From: Petrolisthes cinctipes
Lineage: Eukaryota; Arthropoda; Malacostraca; Decapoda; Porcellanidae
DNA: 64,000 nucleotides
NCBI GenBank assembly: GCA_033782935.1
Contig: JAWQEG010004798.1
Location: 1-64,000, forward strand
Direction: 5' to 3'
The notes beneath the pieces are model-generated. The model was not told where the DNA came from. It made no database searches and saw only the letters and a list, made by a program, of their open reading frames with translations. The position numbers and the translations under genes are program-made. Below, piece by piece: positions 31,614 through 43,969 of this stretch; positions within the stretch are counted from its first letter, which is position 1, and every line of letters starts with the position of its first letter.

Positions 31614-33287
31614 TTATTCAGTAAAGAGATCCTGGAAATGCTTGAGTAATGCTTCACCCGAGTTGGTAGCAATGTTGGCTCGTACTCCCTGCACCACTGC
31701 CACTTCTTGTTTCAGCTTCTCCAACATTTCCACTCTCTTCTGGAAGTTGTATCTTTTTTGCAACTTCTCAGACTCAATCATGAGGTCAATGTATTCCTTA
31801 GTGGACAATGGGTTTGGCTTAAGAGCTATTTGCTCCAGTTTCTCAACACAGCGCTGAGCTTCCTTGATTTTGTCAACAAGATCATTAGCAAAGTTGTTGA
31901 TGTCATCTTCAATAGCTTTAATAGCAGCCTCCTTATCCAGCTTGCCTTTCTGTGCCGTCTGGTAGCGGTCCATCAGCTCCTGGACAGTTCGCTGTTCTTT
32001 CTTCCAGTTGTGTTCATACCTGAAGCCCATGTTCTTGTGGACATCCCAGTAACAATTGGCTGGGCACACTCGGCAGTACTGATCGGTCATCGCCCAACAG
32101 TTCATTTTGTTATTGTCATCAGGAATGTAGCAAGGATAGTGACATGTCATACCACACTTGATACAATTAGTCACATGCTCCTTTTTATCCAAATCTATCT
32201 TTACTATATCGGGAACTTCCACTTCTTCAGTGTGGTCAGCAGTTCCCAGCATTTCATCATCCAAACGACTCAACATGTCTCTCTCCTGGTTCAGAGTTGT
32301 TAGTTTACCAAGGCCAAGAGTGATTTGATTTTGTAAACCAACAACAGTGAGCTGAAGTTTGTTTCTCTCCTCAAGCACTTCTTTGGTTAAAGTCAGACTG
32401 GCAGGGGAGGTTTTTCCCAGCTTGTTGAAGAAGTTGGTCATGCTGCGAATTCCCATCTCCCAGAACAGTTTACAGATGTGAGTGGAGTCTTCATCATCTG
32501 AATCTGAATCACTTCCATCATCTGCATTTGAAGCATAGAGAGCACTGTTGTTGAACTTGTAGAATCCAGCATAATGGACCTCAGCTTCCTTAAGAGCTTC
32601 AAGCACTGGAGGAGTCTTAGCATCAGCAAATGTAGCCATAATGTAGATATTGTCCTTGATATCTTTGCCAAACATGGAGGAAAGACCGTCATACACATAG
32701 CATTGTGTCTGAGTCAGTCTTGAAGCTGATGCTGCGGTAACAAACCCAACACCGTCCACTTGGTCGATGCCGTAACCCTGTTTGAGGAAGTTCTTCAGTT
32801 GGGTCATCATCTCTCGGTCCCGCTGGATGCCTCTCGTGTCACCGAACCCTGGGGTATCAATCAAAATGTAGTTGTAGTCAAAAGGCATGCCCGGCAAATT
32901 ATAGAAGGCATACGCAGTGATCAGATCGGTCTGACTCTGAGCGTGGGAGCGCTTGGGAGCATCCTTGTCATCAATCAGTATCAGCCTGAAGTCGTCAGAA
33001 AACTCAACTCTGTATATGAAGTTGACCATGGCATTGATGAGTGTTGTCTTGCCCGTTCCTGTCGCTCCCACCAGAAGGATGATCTTGGTGGGTTTGTTGG
33101 TGTTCTTTCCCAGAGTCAGTAGCTGTACTCTTTCCAACTTGTTCTGATGCTCAGTGTGCATTTCCAGCTTCCGCACCTCCAACCCTTCCACCGTGCTATG
33201 ATAGATGCTGAATTCGTTCTTGGCGCGTTGCTTCAGGCCCTGCTTTAGGTCATTCTGTAGAGCGCAGGTAGGATGGGTCGGGGCCAT
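31614..33287 (-). CDS. GTP3: P-loop GTPase with Cys-rich module and coiled coil (557 aa)
   Basis: Single coding exon. The splice acceptor is ttgcag (exon from 33316), and the start is ATG 33287 in a good context (gaagccATGG), MAPTHPTCALQ. P-loop GATGTGKT (residues 74-81), DTPGFGDTRG (144-153), degenerate G4 MATFADAKTPP (about 218-228), acidic loop (DDGSDSDSDDED, about 257-268), Cys/His module about 375-417 (CIKCGMTCHYPC, CWAM, CRVCPANCYWDVH), then a long coiled coil to the C-terminus. It belongs to the same broad family as GTP1, GTP2 and GTP4: shared are FVTAASASRLT versus FVAQAHLVRLT, and YKFNNSAL versus LKFNNSVL. It lacks their N-terminal domain and linker, so it may represent the ancestral architecture. 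Non-coding 5' exons are predicted at 35148-35273 and from 37278 upstream. Proteins of this layout are common in invertebrates and fish, but their function is not known to me. Confidence 0.87.
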   Translation of the reverse strand: MAPTHPTCALQNDLKQGLKQRAKNEFSIYHSTVEGLEVRKLEMHTEHQNKLERVQLLTLGKNTNKPTKIILLVGATGTGKTTLINAMVNFIYRVEFSDDFRLILIDDKDAPKRSHAQSQTDLITAYAFYNLPGMPFDYNYILIDTPGFGDTRGIQRDREMMTQLKNFLKQGYGIDQVDGVGFVTAASASRLTQTQCYVYDGLSSMFGKDIKDNIYIMATFADAKTPPVLEALKEAEVHYAGFYKFNNSALYASNADDGSDSDSDDEDSTHICKLFWEMGIRSMTNFFNKLGKTSPASLTLTKEVLEERNKLQLTVVGLQNQITLGLGKLTTLNQERDMLSRLDDEMLGTADHTEEVEVPDIVKIDLDKKEHVTNCIKCGMTCHYPCYIPDDNNKMNCWAMTDQYCRVCPANCYWDVHKNMGFRYEHNWKKEQRTVQELMDRYQTAQKGKLDKEAAIKAIEDDINNFANDLVDKIKEAQRCVEKLEQIALKPNPLSTKEYIDLMIESEKLQKRYNFQKRVEMLEKLKQEVAVVQGVRANIATNSGEALLKHFQDLFTE

Positions 33288-33829
33288 GGCTTCCCTCGTT
33301 CTCTTCACGGACACGTCTGCAATCAAGCACGGATGAAATGCACTCGCTTATGTCTCATCTTATAATATCTTGATCATTCACTAAATAATAATAAAGTTTA
33401 TAATTATTCAGAAAAGCACTCACTCGTGTTACATCTTGTTGTGATTTCTTGATCATTCACTAAATAAAAATTAAGTTTATTATTTATTATTTAGAAATGT
33501 CCCCAGTCTGAATTCCACAGGGTTCTCTTGGGTACATTATATATAAAAATAAAAAGACCCAAGTAAAATTGTGAATACAGTACTGTACTGTACTTTCAAT
33601 TCAATACACAATTGTATTTGGATCTACACAGCATGACCTGTAGTGATTAAATACAGCATCACAATATCTCAGACTGTATTAGACTTCAGGCAGCTGCCAC
33701 CAGTTCTAACCCTATAGTTCTAACCAGTGTTTTTATTGCACTCACTACTGTACTTTTCTTCCACAAGTTACTATATTTTTCACTTGCTTTTCACACTCTC
33801 CTACATTAACCAATATTACTCCAAGGTAC

Positions 33830-33985
33830 TTAAGGACCCTGTGATCGTGTACGGAAATTGGAGGCTTCTGATTCCTCCTGACTGCCATGAAACCAGCTCC
33901 TTCCATATAGGTGGTGTTTGGTGGCAATATTTGAAGGCCTCATTATCTCCAATTTTCTGATTACATCACACACAGGGTTCCTTAA
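33830..33985. mobile_element. MITE family B copy (duplicate at 39464-39621)
   Basis: TTAA ends; TTAAGGACCCTGTGATCG at the left, cacagggttccTTAA at the right. Interior aattggaggcttctgattcc, 'ctccttccatataggtggtg' and ggcaatatttgaagg. Confidence 0.85.
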
Positions 33986-34933
33986 TTTAATAACATATCC
34001 ACCTAGAGATTTTCACCATCCTCTTACATGTCACACACTAGTACAGTACTTTTCTCTCGATCTCCTCCATCAACACCTTGCTTTTACCCACATTTACTTG
34101 TAATTAAAGTGGCATTTACACATCTTTGCAAAACTCAACCGATGCCACCAGGTTTGACCCCCAAACATGCTCCCAGTGCTGACTTCTCTCTATCTCTATC
34201 TCTCTGCCTAAGCAACTTTAGATGATGTAACAGGTCATGGAATATTACAGTTGAAGGCATTTCTGGAGAAAAAAAAAAAAATACATTCTATAATATCAAC
34301 CCATTACAGTGCCATGACTGATTTATGAACATTTCAATACCATACCAATCCAAATAACCTTCCCAAACAGACAAAAATGATGAAAATACAGTATGTAAAG
34401 GTAATGGATGATCCCAAGGCTGGAAAAAAAAAAGAAAAAAAAGTCACCTCCATTTAATTTATACCATCAAGGTTTTATCTAATATGGAGAAACTTTGATG
34501 TAAATGATTTCAAGAAGTCTGATGCATTGTGGGCATTAGACTCATAAAAGGATGGCAAGGAAACACAGTTGGCCAATATAGCATTTTCTTCCCAGTTGTT
34601 ACAAAAAACTCCCGAGTGGAACGAGCGAAGTGAGTCTTCTAAATTTACAAACATTTTTCTAGCCCCTGATTTTGGAAAGCCTTTTGGCCTGGTGGTCAAC
34701 CTCAGTTCCAGTGCCCCAGAATTTGGAAAATGTCTGAACCTAAATCCTCCTAGACCATACGAGATATCATCATCAACTAATCAATGAAAGAAAAAGAAAC
34801 AAATTGTAATTTCTTCCAATAAACAAACATAACCTAATGATTGAAAGGAAAATATTCCCGTAGTGACTTTAATCATCAGTGACGACTTTCAACTCCGCTC
34901 GGCCTTACTAAGTCTCCAGCTTTGGACACCTAA

Positions 34934-34964
<31 letters not shown>

Positions 34965-35147
34965 TAAGCTCCTTGGTATGTTAATGATTGTAAAAGAAAA
35001 TATGTAACCAACCCATTATGAAAAGTATAAACCTTTAGCGATTATGACACTCCCAGATATACATATAACTCAAAACTGGCCCAAAAAAAATAGAGTTGGA
35101 AAAATAAAGTAAATTAAAGTAGAGTAACGTTAGAGTACAGTACTCAC

Positions 35148-35273
35148 CTGTAGTAGTATTGTTAGTGTGGCTCAAGTGGTGTTCTCAGTGAGTGATATAC
35201 TGGACTCCTTTCTAATTTGTGATATTGATCAATGAAGTCCAAACACACAGGGATGGTAGTACACCAACTTGAT
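35148..35273 (-). other. Predicted internal 5' UTR exon of GTP3 (copy 1)
   Basis: On the minus strand a clean acceptor (tctttccacag) at 35274-35275 opens a 126-nt segment without any ATG, which closes with CAG|GTGAGT (donor 35147-35142). It lies between the GTP3 coding exon (acceptor at 33317-33318) and a candidate first exon at 37278 and above, in the correct orientation. Duplicated intact at 40796-40921. Confidence 0.55.
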
Positions 35274-35404
35274 CTGTGGAAAGACAGTAAAGTTAAAGAT
35301 GCAGAACTACAGATTTACCTCTTAGGAAAATTTAACCTTTTTCTGTCTGGCCCAATCTGACCTTTTTCTGTACGCCCCAATTGGACTATTTACTATGCGG
35401 CCCA

Positions 35405-35565
35405 ATTTGACCCTGTCTGTGATCGTGTATGAGATCTGGTGGCTTCCGATTCCTCCTGACTATCACACAAAACAAGCTCCTTTGATATTAAAAGGGGTTT
35501 CATATCATTGTTTGAAGGACTCACTAACCTCCAATTTTCTTACTACAGCAAGGGGTCCCTTAATT
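35405..35565. mobile_element. MITE family B relative (duplicate at about 41053-41213)
   Basis: Contains ctgtgatcgtgtatgagatc, 'cttccgattcctcctgacta', ctcctttgatattaa and caaggggtcccTTAA. More diverged than other family B copies; the left TTAA is missing. Confidence 0.6.
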
Positions 35566-35944
35566 AAGAGTTTATTCTTTCGTGGTCAAATTTGTGGTAC
35601 AGTATCCTCCAAACTATACCAGGTAACAGGCCACCTTAAAGGTGAAAAATGAACACTATGCTAAGGCCAGAAAGACCTTCTACCTAATGGAAGAAGAAGG
35701 AATGGGACTGGCTCGGTCTGAAGGGGAACCCAAACCCTAGAAGTATACTGTAATTATTTTGCCCACATCTTTGAGAAAAAAAAATATATATATAACTAAT
35801 GCCTTAGTCTATAAAATCATTCACTAAAACTACACAAGTTATTAGCACCACAAACTCTCAACCATTAAAATGTTAACAAAATTTTCATTGGAAGAAGGAA
35901 AACTTGATTGGTCCTTATTGATTAAAGAAAGATTATCTTGTTGG

Positions 35945-36105
35945 TGAATTGGAAGTCAAGCTGTGATTCCTACAAACTACAGTAACTCAGTATGTCAGGA
36001 AACAAGACACCCTCACTGGTACTAACAGGGGAATCTGTTTTATGGCATAGTTTGGAAGAATCATACACCTTCCAATTTACCAACAAGATAATCTCCCCTT
36101 AATTA
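35945..36105. mobile_element. MITE family A relative (duplicate at about 41585-41746)
   Basis: Contains attggaagtcaagctgtgat, 'tatgtcaggaaacaagacac', 'tatggcatagtttggaagaa' and ccaacaagataatctcccct then taa. Diverged from the reference copies. Confidence 0.6.
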
Positions 36106-36294
36106 AATATACACATTAAATAATTAGAGTAAGAACGAACAAACATGAACAGTACTTTTGTGTCATTGGTTGAATATTGACGAGTACTGTAATACATATA
36201 TATATTTATTAACTATTTGTGTGTAGATACAATGATATGATAAAGAGATAATTGATTAGTTATATAACCATAGTTAAACCTGTGTTGTAGCCTA

Positions 36295-36660
36295 CGTGTT
36301 TTGCTGTAGCCCAGGCTGCCCAGTGTAACTCTCCTTTCCTTACCTACTATTAGTCTGTGTCAAAACTCTCCTTTCCTTAAGTTACATATTATTAGTAGGT
36401 GTGTTGCTGCAGCCCAGTGTAACTCTCCTTTCCTTACCTATTAATTATTAGTCTGTCTCAAAACTCTCCTTTCCTTACATATTATTGGTATGTGTGTTGC
36501 TGTAGCCCAGTATAACTCTCCTTTCCTTACCTATTAATTATTAGTCTGTCTCAAAACTCTCCTTTCCTTACATATTAGTACGTGTTGCTGTAGCCCAGTG
36601 TAACTCTCCTTTCCTTACATATTAGTCTGTCTCAAAACTCTCCTTTCCTTAGACTGTATC
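36295..36660. repeat. Tandem repeat built on 'aactctcctttccttac' (duplicate at 41936-42300)
   Basis: Alternating half-units: one with 'cagcccagtgtaactctcct', the other with 'agtctgtctcaaaactctcc'; together about 115-120 bp, three to four copies. The whole array exists twice because it lies inside the segmental duplication. Confidence 0.85.
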
Positions 36661-36727
36661 TCATAACTATTTTGTAATTTACTGTGATACTCCTTTTGGG
36701 AAAACTTAGCCACACAGACGCTATGGT

Positions 36728-36770
36728 AGTCGCCACACAAGGACGACACGAGTGGTCCTTGTGTGGCTGA
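36728..36770. repeat. Short hairpin (duplicate at about 42370-42412)
   Basis: gccacacaaggac and gtccttgtgtggc form a 13-bp perfect stem with an 8-10 nt loop. It is located upstream of the candidate GTP3 first exons on the minus-strand reading, or in their first intron. No terminator or regulator role can be claimed. Confidence 0.6.
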
Positions 36771-37277
36771 TAACGGCGATTTGTGGTTTATTTCATTAAC
36801 AGAGGGACGTGGAATTGTGGCCCATATGTCCTGCTGCTGGAGACACTGAAATGGCAGTACCAGTGGCGGCCATAGAGGTGGGAAAAATTGCAGCAGGCAA
36901 CCAAACTAACATAATAAATCTACTTTGTGTCCCGGGCCTATATGTACATGGGTCAGACTTATTATGAGAAGAAAAAGAAAAAATACAAATTACGAAATAT
37001 CATTATTAAATATTAATTAAGACAATTGTTTACCCCATTAGTACCACTACGATCGATTAGGCCTACTGTCCTTCCTAAAACCCTATTCCATATGACTTCT
37101 GCTGGAGGAGAGAGAAGAGTCAAGCCAGTCGAGACATTCCATTACAAGATTTGTACTAAAACTTTCCATCTCGCACACAATATTGACAATAAAATACAAT
37201 AATAATGTTTTCGTAAGTCACCAAATAAAATAAATATAACTTATTAATACTGAATTATAACTTCCACACCAACTTAC

Positions 37278-37430
37278 TGGCAGGTTTGGAAGTAACGAGT
37301 GAGTAACGAAGACGGGTAGACAACTTCCTCTCCAAGCCACAGCCAACCAGTGAGTGAGAGAGAAAATCTGCTGGACTGTCTGGGAGAGTGTGGTCCTTGT
37401 GTGAGGCGACGTGAACTGAACCTGTCTGGG
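37278..37430 (-). promoter_or_regulatory. Candidate first exon/promoter of GTP3 (duplicate at 42920-43070)
   Basis: On the minus strand, 'ccaaacctgcca' is followed by a perfect GTAAGT donor at 37277-37272. A second GTAAGT donor lies at about 37493-37488 (gacggcaga|gtaagt). Either could be a non-coding first exon spliced to 35148-35273. The exon start cannot be fixed, so the right boundary is approximate. On the plus strand the same segment has an open frame (37350-37538) with its own GTAAGT donor at 37515, so divergent transcription is possible. Confidence 0.4.
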
Positions 37431-37706
37431 ATTACATCATGTTTCAGCCTCAACCATCAGCTTCCATCAAATTTCTCTCCTATATACTTACTCTGCCGTC
37501 ATATATTGATAACGGTAAGTAGGCATTTTTACAGCTAATTGTTGTATTATAAGATAAGATATACAGATAAAAGAATGAGTTAAGCCAGCTATAGGTTATG
37601 ATATTAACGAGGGGTGGAAACACGGAAAGATATGTGGCAACAGTGCATATCTTGGGGAATGCCTGGCTCCACTAACATGAACGTGTCCACCACTTGTACC
37701 ATATAC

Positions 37707-37742
37707 CAAGGATAATAGACATAATATATTCTATCATCCTTG
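37707..37742. mobile_element. Miniature P-like palindrome, 36 bp (duplicate at 43349-43384)
   Basis: Left end CAAGGATAATAGAC and right end tctatcatccttg are the ends of the 4.2 kb P-like element at 54243-58444, with only a few bases between. No clean 8-bp target duplication is seen here; the flanks themselves are partly palindromic (gtaccatata and gtactgtatatgg). Confidence 0.7.
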
Positions 37743-38230
37743 GTACTGTATATGGGAAGGGGTAATATTACTGATTAATATATACAGTATTATATTGTTC
37801 ATTACAAAGTCTAGCAGATACGGAAATTAACTGGAAGCTACACTTAAATTATGAATACTATAGAAACAAAGAAAAAGAGGGAATGAGGAGGGAAAGATAG
37901 AAGAGAGATGAGAAAATAAAGGGACGGGAATGGATGTAGAATGGAAGACCTATATTATACAGTAGGAATTAATGGTGGGAGCTAGGACATAATTATAGAG
38001 AGGTAGAGATAAGAGAGAGAGAAAGGTAGAAATAGAGAGAGAGGAAAAACGAATGAGAGGCAGGAAGACAAAGAGCTGTGATAATGATCTATGTACAGTA
38101 GGAATGGTGGGAGCGAGAACATATAGAGGTAGAGATAGAGAGAGAAAAAAAAGGTAGAGAGAGAGAGAGAGAGAGAGAGGGAAAACGATTGAGAGGCGGG
38201 AAGCTGTGGTATGCAGCAAAACGTTCTTAG

Positions 38231-38480
38231 ACTATTGGCCACAAGAATTCGTATGTATGTACACTGTACGTTGTTGTTTTCGAGGGTTTACAACATATAA
38301 AAATATATATAGTAACTGTAAGACTACGTAACTGTAATATAACAAACATTATTACGAGGTTTGTTGTTTTGCTAATCACAGTCACTTTATAGACCATTCA
38401 TTGCAGTACTTTCAGAATAATTACCTATTTTTCCAACTACCCTAGCTGTGTACAAAATTCTGTACCCAACTGTACATATA
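38231..38480 (-). mobile_element. Dispersed repeat E copy, inserted only in duplication copy 1
   Basis: Inverted relative to 5750-6000: ggccacaagaattcg, gtttacaacatat, ctacgtaactgtaat, 'ttgttgttttgctaatcaca' and agaccattcattgcagtac. The homologous point in copy 2 (after 43914) lacks it. Confidence 0.6.
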
Positions 38481-38714
38481 TTTTCGTATTGGTACTTATA
38501 CTTGTTAATGTTAGTTTAGTTATTATTCTATGATAACTTGTCCAATAGTATAGAACGAATAGCAGTACAAGTTCAATATAATTATACTCTCTAGTAAGGT
38601 TAAAAAATATTAACATACACACACACACACATACATACGGGAGAGTGGAAGTGCATTGAAGGGAAGGGAGTAAAGAGTATGTGTAGCAGAGAGAGAGAGA
38701 AGGAAGGATGGAGG

Positions 38715-38753
38715 CAAGGATAATAGACTATAGTCTATAGTCTATCATCCTTG
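38715..38753. mobile_element. Miniature P-like element, 39 bp, with 8-bp target duplication
   Basis: The element begins CAAGGATAATAGACTATAG and ends ctatcatccttg. It is flanked on both sides by GATGGAGG (38707-38714 and 38754-38761). Its two ends keep the left/right difference of the full-length element (ggataatag versus the complement of ggatgatag). Confidence 0.85.
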
Positions 38754-38794
38754 GATGGAGGGGAGCATGTGGAAGAGAGATAGAGGCCTTTGAG

Positions 38795-38808
38795 AGGAGT
38801 ACAGTATG

Positions 38809-38846
<38 letters not shown>

Positions 38847-39004
38847 AGTATGTGAAAGAGAGAGAGCGAGGGATTGATGACTGAGGCCTTGGAGGAGAGA
38901 GAGAGGGGAGTATGTGGAAGAGAGAGAGAGAGAGGAGGGATGGAGGGGAGTATGTGGAAGAGAGAGAGAGAGAGAGATGGAGGCCTTGGAGGGGAGTATG
39001 TGGA

Positions 39005-39086
<82 letters not shown>

Positions 39087-39160
39087 AGGCCTTGGAGGGG
39101 AGTATGTTGAGGAGGAATGGATATATGGAGGGAGGATAGATAGAGAGGGGGGGGGGGAGT
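38795..39160. repeat. (GA)n/(TA)n microsatellite cluster with tandem 'ggaggggagtatgtgg' units
   Basis: Several (ag)n runs alternate with a unit containing tggaggccttggaggggagt and atgtggaagagag. A (ta)n run of about 40 bp lies at 39007-39048, and a G-run at 39149-39157. Homologous to 43970-44370. Confidence 0.9.
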
Positions 39161-39463
39161 ATGTTGGTGTTGACGTAAGCAGTTCCGACCTTAGAGCGAG
39201 TCATTTATACATGTACTGAACGAGTTGTGTGTATCTTACTTACTATTGTATTTGGATCTACACAGCATGACCTGTAGTGATTAAATACAGCATCACAATA
39301 TCTCAGACTGTATTAGACTTCAGGCAGCTGCCACCAGTTATAACCCTATAGTTCTAACCAGTGTTTTTATTGCACTCACTACTTTACTTTTCTTCCACAA
39401 GTTACTATATTTTTCACTTGCTTTTCACACTCTCCTACATTAACCAATATTACTCCAAGATAC

Positions 39464-39621
39464 TTAAGGACCCTGTGATCGTGTACGGAAATTGGAGGCT
39501 TCTGATTCCTCCTGACTATGCCACAAAACCAGCTCCTTCCATATAGGTGGTGTTTGGTGGCAATATTTGAAGGCCTCATTATCTCCAATTTTCTGATTAC
39601 ATCACACACAGGGTTCCTTAA
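39464..39621. mobile_element. MITE family B copy (duplicate of 33830-33985)
   Basis: Same element carried in the second duplication copy; TTAA at both ends, near-identical sequence. Confidence 0.85.
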
Positions 39622-40585
39622 TTTAATAACATATCCACCTAGAGATTTTCACCATCCTCTTACATGTCACACACTAGTACTTTTCTCTCGATCTCCTCCA
39701 TCAACACCTTGCTTTTACCCACATTTACTTGTAATTAAAGTGGCATTTACACATCTTTGCAAAACTCAACCGATGCCACTAGGTTTGACCCCCAAACATG
39801 CTCCCAGTGCTGACTTCTCTCTATCTCTATCTCTCTCTCTCTGCCTAAGCAACTTTAGATGATGTAACAGGGCATGGAATATTACAGTTGAAGGCATTTC
39901 TGGAGAAAACAAAAATTGCATTCTATAATATCAACCCATTACAGTGCCAGGACTGATTTATGAACATTTCAATACCATACCAATCCAAATAACCTTCCCA
40001 AACAGACAAAAATGATGAAAATACAGTATGTAAAGGTAATGGATGATCCCAAGGCTGAAAAAAAAAAAAAAGTCACCTCCATTTAATTTATACCATCAAG
40101 GTTTTATCTAATATGGAGAAACTTTGATGTAAATTATTTCAAGAAGTCTGATGCATTGTGGGCATTAGACTCATAAAAGGATGGCAAGGAAACACAGTTG
40201 GCCAATATAGCATTTTCTTCCCAGTTGTTACAAAAAACTCCCGAGTGGAACGAGCGAAGTGAGTCTTCTAAATTTTCAAACATTTTTCTAGCCCCTGATT
40301 TTGGAAAGCCTTTTGGCCTGGTGGTCAACCTCAGTTCCAGTGCCCCAGAATTTGGAAAATGTCTGAACCTAAATCCTCCTAGACCATACGAGATATCATC
40401 ATCAACTAATCAATGAAAGAAAAAGAAACAAATTGTAATTTCTTCCAATAAACAAACATAACCTAATGATTGAAAGGAAAATATTCCCGTAGTGACTTTA
40501 ATCATCAGTGACGACTTTCAACTCCGCTCGGCCTTACTAAGTCTCCAGCTTTGGACACCTAATATTATTATTATTATTATTATTA

Positions 40586-40618
<33 letters not shown>

Positions 40619-40795
40619 CCTTGGTATGTTAATGACTGTAAAAGAAAATATGTAACCAACCCATTAAGAAAAGTATAAACCTTTAGCGATTATGACACTC
40701 CCAGATATACATATAACTCAAAACTGGCCCAAAAAAAATAGAGTTGGAAAAATAAAGTAAATTAAAGTAGAGTAACGTTAGAGTACAGTACTCAC

Positions 40796-40921
40796 CTGTA
40801 GTAGTATTGTTAGTGTGGCTCAAGTGGTGTTCTCAGTGAGTGATATACTGGACTCCTTTCTAATTTGTGATATTGATCAATGAAGTCCAAACACACAGGG
40901 ATGGTAGTACACCAACTTGAT
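40796..40921 (-). other. Duplicate of the predicted GTP3 5' UTR exon (copy 2)
   Basis: Identical in layout to 35148-35273: acceptor ccacag, 126 nt without ATG, donor CAG|GTGAGT. Intact splice sites in both copies mean either could be used in transcripts starting at the duplicated promoter. Confidence 0.5.
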
Positions 40922-43900
40922 CTGTGGAAAGACAGTAAAGTTAAAGATGCAGAACTACAGATTTACCTCTTAGGAAAATTTAACCTTTTTCTGTCTGGCC
41001 CAATCTGACCTTTTTCTGTACGCCCCAATTGGACTATTTACTATGCGGCCCAATTTGACCCTGTCTGTGATCGTGTATGAGATCTGGTGGCTTCCGATTC
41101 CTCCTGACTATCACACAAAACAAGCTCCTTTGATATTAAAAGGGGTTTCATATCATTGTTTGAAGGACTCACTAACCTCCAATTTTCTTACTACAGCAAG
41201 GGGTCCCTTAATTAAGAGTTTATTCTTTCGTGGTCAAATTTGTGGTACAGTATCCTCCAAACTATACCAGGTAACAGGCCACCTTAAAGGGGAAAAATGA
41301 ATACTATGCTAAGGCCAGAAAGACCTTCTACCTAATGGAAGAAGAAGGAATGGGACTGGCTCGGTCTGAAGGGGAACCCAAACCCTAGAAGTATACTGTA
41401 ATTATTTTGCCCACATCTTTGAGAAAAAAAAATATATATATAACTAATGCCTTAGTCTATAAAATCATTCACTAAAACTACACAAGTTATTAGCACCACA
41501 AACTCTCAACCATTAAAATGTTAACAAAATTTTCATTGGAAGAAGGAAAACTTGATTGGTCCTTATTGATTAAAGAAAGATTATCTTGGTGAATTGGAAG
41601 TCAAGCTGTGATTCCTACAAACTACAGTACAGTATGTCAGGAAACAAGACACCCTCACTGGTACTAACAGGGGAATCTGTTTTATGGCATAGTTTGGAAG
41701 AATCATACACCTTCCAATTTACCAACAAGATAATCTCCCCTTAATTAAATATACACATTAAATAATTAGAGTAAGAACGAACAAACATGAACAGTACTTT
41801 TGTGTCATTGGTTGAATATTGACGAGTACTGTAATACATATATATATTTATTAACTATTTGTGTGTAGATACCATGATATGATAAAGAGATAATTGATTA
41901 GTTATATAACCATAGTTAAACCTGTGTTGTAGCCTACGTGTTTTGCTGTAGCCCAGGCTGCCCAGTGTAACTCTCCTTTCCTTACCTACTATTAGTCTGT
42001 GTCAAAACTCTCCTTTCCTTAAGTTACATATTATTAGTAGGTGTGTTGCTGCAGCCCAGTGTAACTCTCCTTTCCTTACCTATTAATTATTAGTCTGTCT
42101 CAAAACTCTCCTTTCCTTACATATTATTGGTATGTGTGTTGCTGCAGCCCAGTATAACTCTCCTTTCCTTACCTATTAATTATTAGTCTGTCTCAAAACT
42201 CTCCTTTCCTTACATATTAGTACGTGTTGCTGTAGCCCAGTGTAACTCTCCTTTCCTTACATATTAGTCTGTCTCAAAACTCTCCTTTCCTTAGTCTGTA
42301 TCTCATAACTATTTTGTAATTTACTGTGATACTCCTTTTGGGAAAACTTAGCCACACAGACGCTATGGTAGTCGCCACACAAGGACGACACGAGTGGTCC
42401 TTGTGTGGCTGATAACGGCGATTTGTGGTTTATTTCATTAACAGAGGGACGTGGAATTGTGGCCAATATGTCCTGCTGCTGGAGACACTGAAATGGCAGT
42501 ACCAGTGGCGGCCATAGAGGTGGGAAAAATTGCAGCAGGCAACCAAACTAACATAATAAATCTACTTTGTGTCCCGGGCCTATATGTACATGGGTCAGAC
42601 TTATTATGAAAAGAAAAAGAAAAAATACAAATTACGAAATATCATTATTAAATATTAATTAAGACAATTGTTTACCCCATTAGTACTACTACGATCGATT
42701 AGGCCTACTGTCCTTCCTAAAACCCTATTCCATATGACTTCTGCTGGAGGAGAGAGAAGAGTCAAGCCAGTCGAGACATTCCATTACAAGATTTGTACTA
42801 AAACTTTCCATCTCGCACACAATATTGACAATAAAATACAATAATAATGTTTTCGTAAGTCACCAAATAAAATAAATATAACTTATTAATACTGAATTAT
42901 AACTTCCACACCAACTTACTGGCAGGTTTGGAAGTAACGAGTGAGTAACGAAGACGGGTAGACAACTTCCTCTCCAAGCCACAGCCAACCAGTGAGTGAG
43001 AGAGAAAATCTGCTGGACTGTCTGGGAGAGTGTGGTCCTTGTGTGAGGCGACGTGAACTGAACCTGTCTGGGATTACATCATGTTTCAGCCTCAACCATC
43101 AGCTTCCATCAAATTTCTCTCCTATATACTTACTCTGCCGTCATATATTGATAACGGTAAGTAGGCATTTTTACAGCTAATTGTTGTATTATAAGATAAG
43201 ATATACAGATAAAAGAATGAGTTAAGCCAGCTATAGGTTATGATATTAACGAGGGGTGGAAACACGGAAAGATATGTGGCAACAGTGCATATCTTGGGGA
43301 ATGCCTGGCTCCACTAACATGAACGTGTCCACCACTTGTACCATATACCAAGGATAATAGACATAATATATTCTATCATCCTTGGTACTGTATATGGGAA
43401 GGGGTAATATTACTGATTAATATATACAGTATTATATTGTTCATTACAAAGTCTAGCAGATACGGAAATTAACTGGAAGCTACACTTAAATTATGAATAC
43501 TATAGAAACAAAGGAAAAGAGGGAATGAGGAGGGAAAGATAGAAGAAGAGAGATGAGAAAATAAAGGGACGGGAAGGGATGTAGAATGGAAGACCTATAT
43601 TATACAGTAGGAATTAATGGTGAGAGCTAGGACATAATTATAGAGAGGTAGAGATAAGAGAGAGAGAAAGGTAGAAATAGAGAGAGGAAAAACGAATGAG
43701 AGGCAGAAAGACAAAGAGCTGTGATAATGATCTATGTACAGTAGGAATGGTGGGAGCGAGAACATATAGAGGTAGAGATAGAGAGAGAGAGAGAAAAAAA
43801 AAAGGTAGAGATAGAGAGAGAGAGAGAGAAAGGTAGAGATAGAGAGAGAGAGGGAAAACGATTGAGAGGCGGGAAGGAAGACAAAGAGCTGTGGTATGCA

Positions 43901-43969
43901 GCAAAACGTTCTTAGAGGGGAGTATGTGAAAGAGAGATATAGAGATAGAGGCCTTTGAGAGGAGTACAG

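Larger units (their letters stand above)
33611..39244. repeat. Tandem segmental duplication, copy 1 (about 5.63 kb)
   Basis: Starts 'attgtatttggatctacaca' at 33611, and the same sequence restarts at 39245. It is nearly identical to copy 2 throughout, apart from microsatellite length and an extra segment at about 38230-38757 present only here. It contains MITE B and A copies, a 118-bp-type tandem repeat, candidate GTP3 5' UTR exons and GA/TA microsatellites. Confidence 0.95.

Noticed and set aside
31707..32303. 198-codon open frame antisense to GTP3
   Set aside because: Hydrophobic shadow of the coiled-coil and Cys-rich coding exon; no independent signals.
37350..37538. 62-codon plus-strand frame (also at 42992-43180) as a protein-coding gene
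   Set aside because: No recognisable domain. It overlaps candidate minus-strand first exons, and its conservation between copies is explained by recent duplication.
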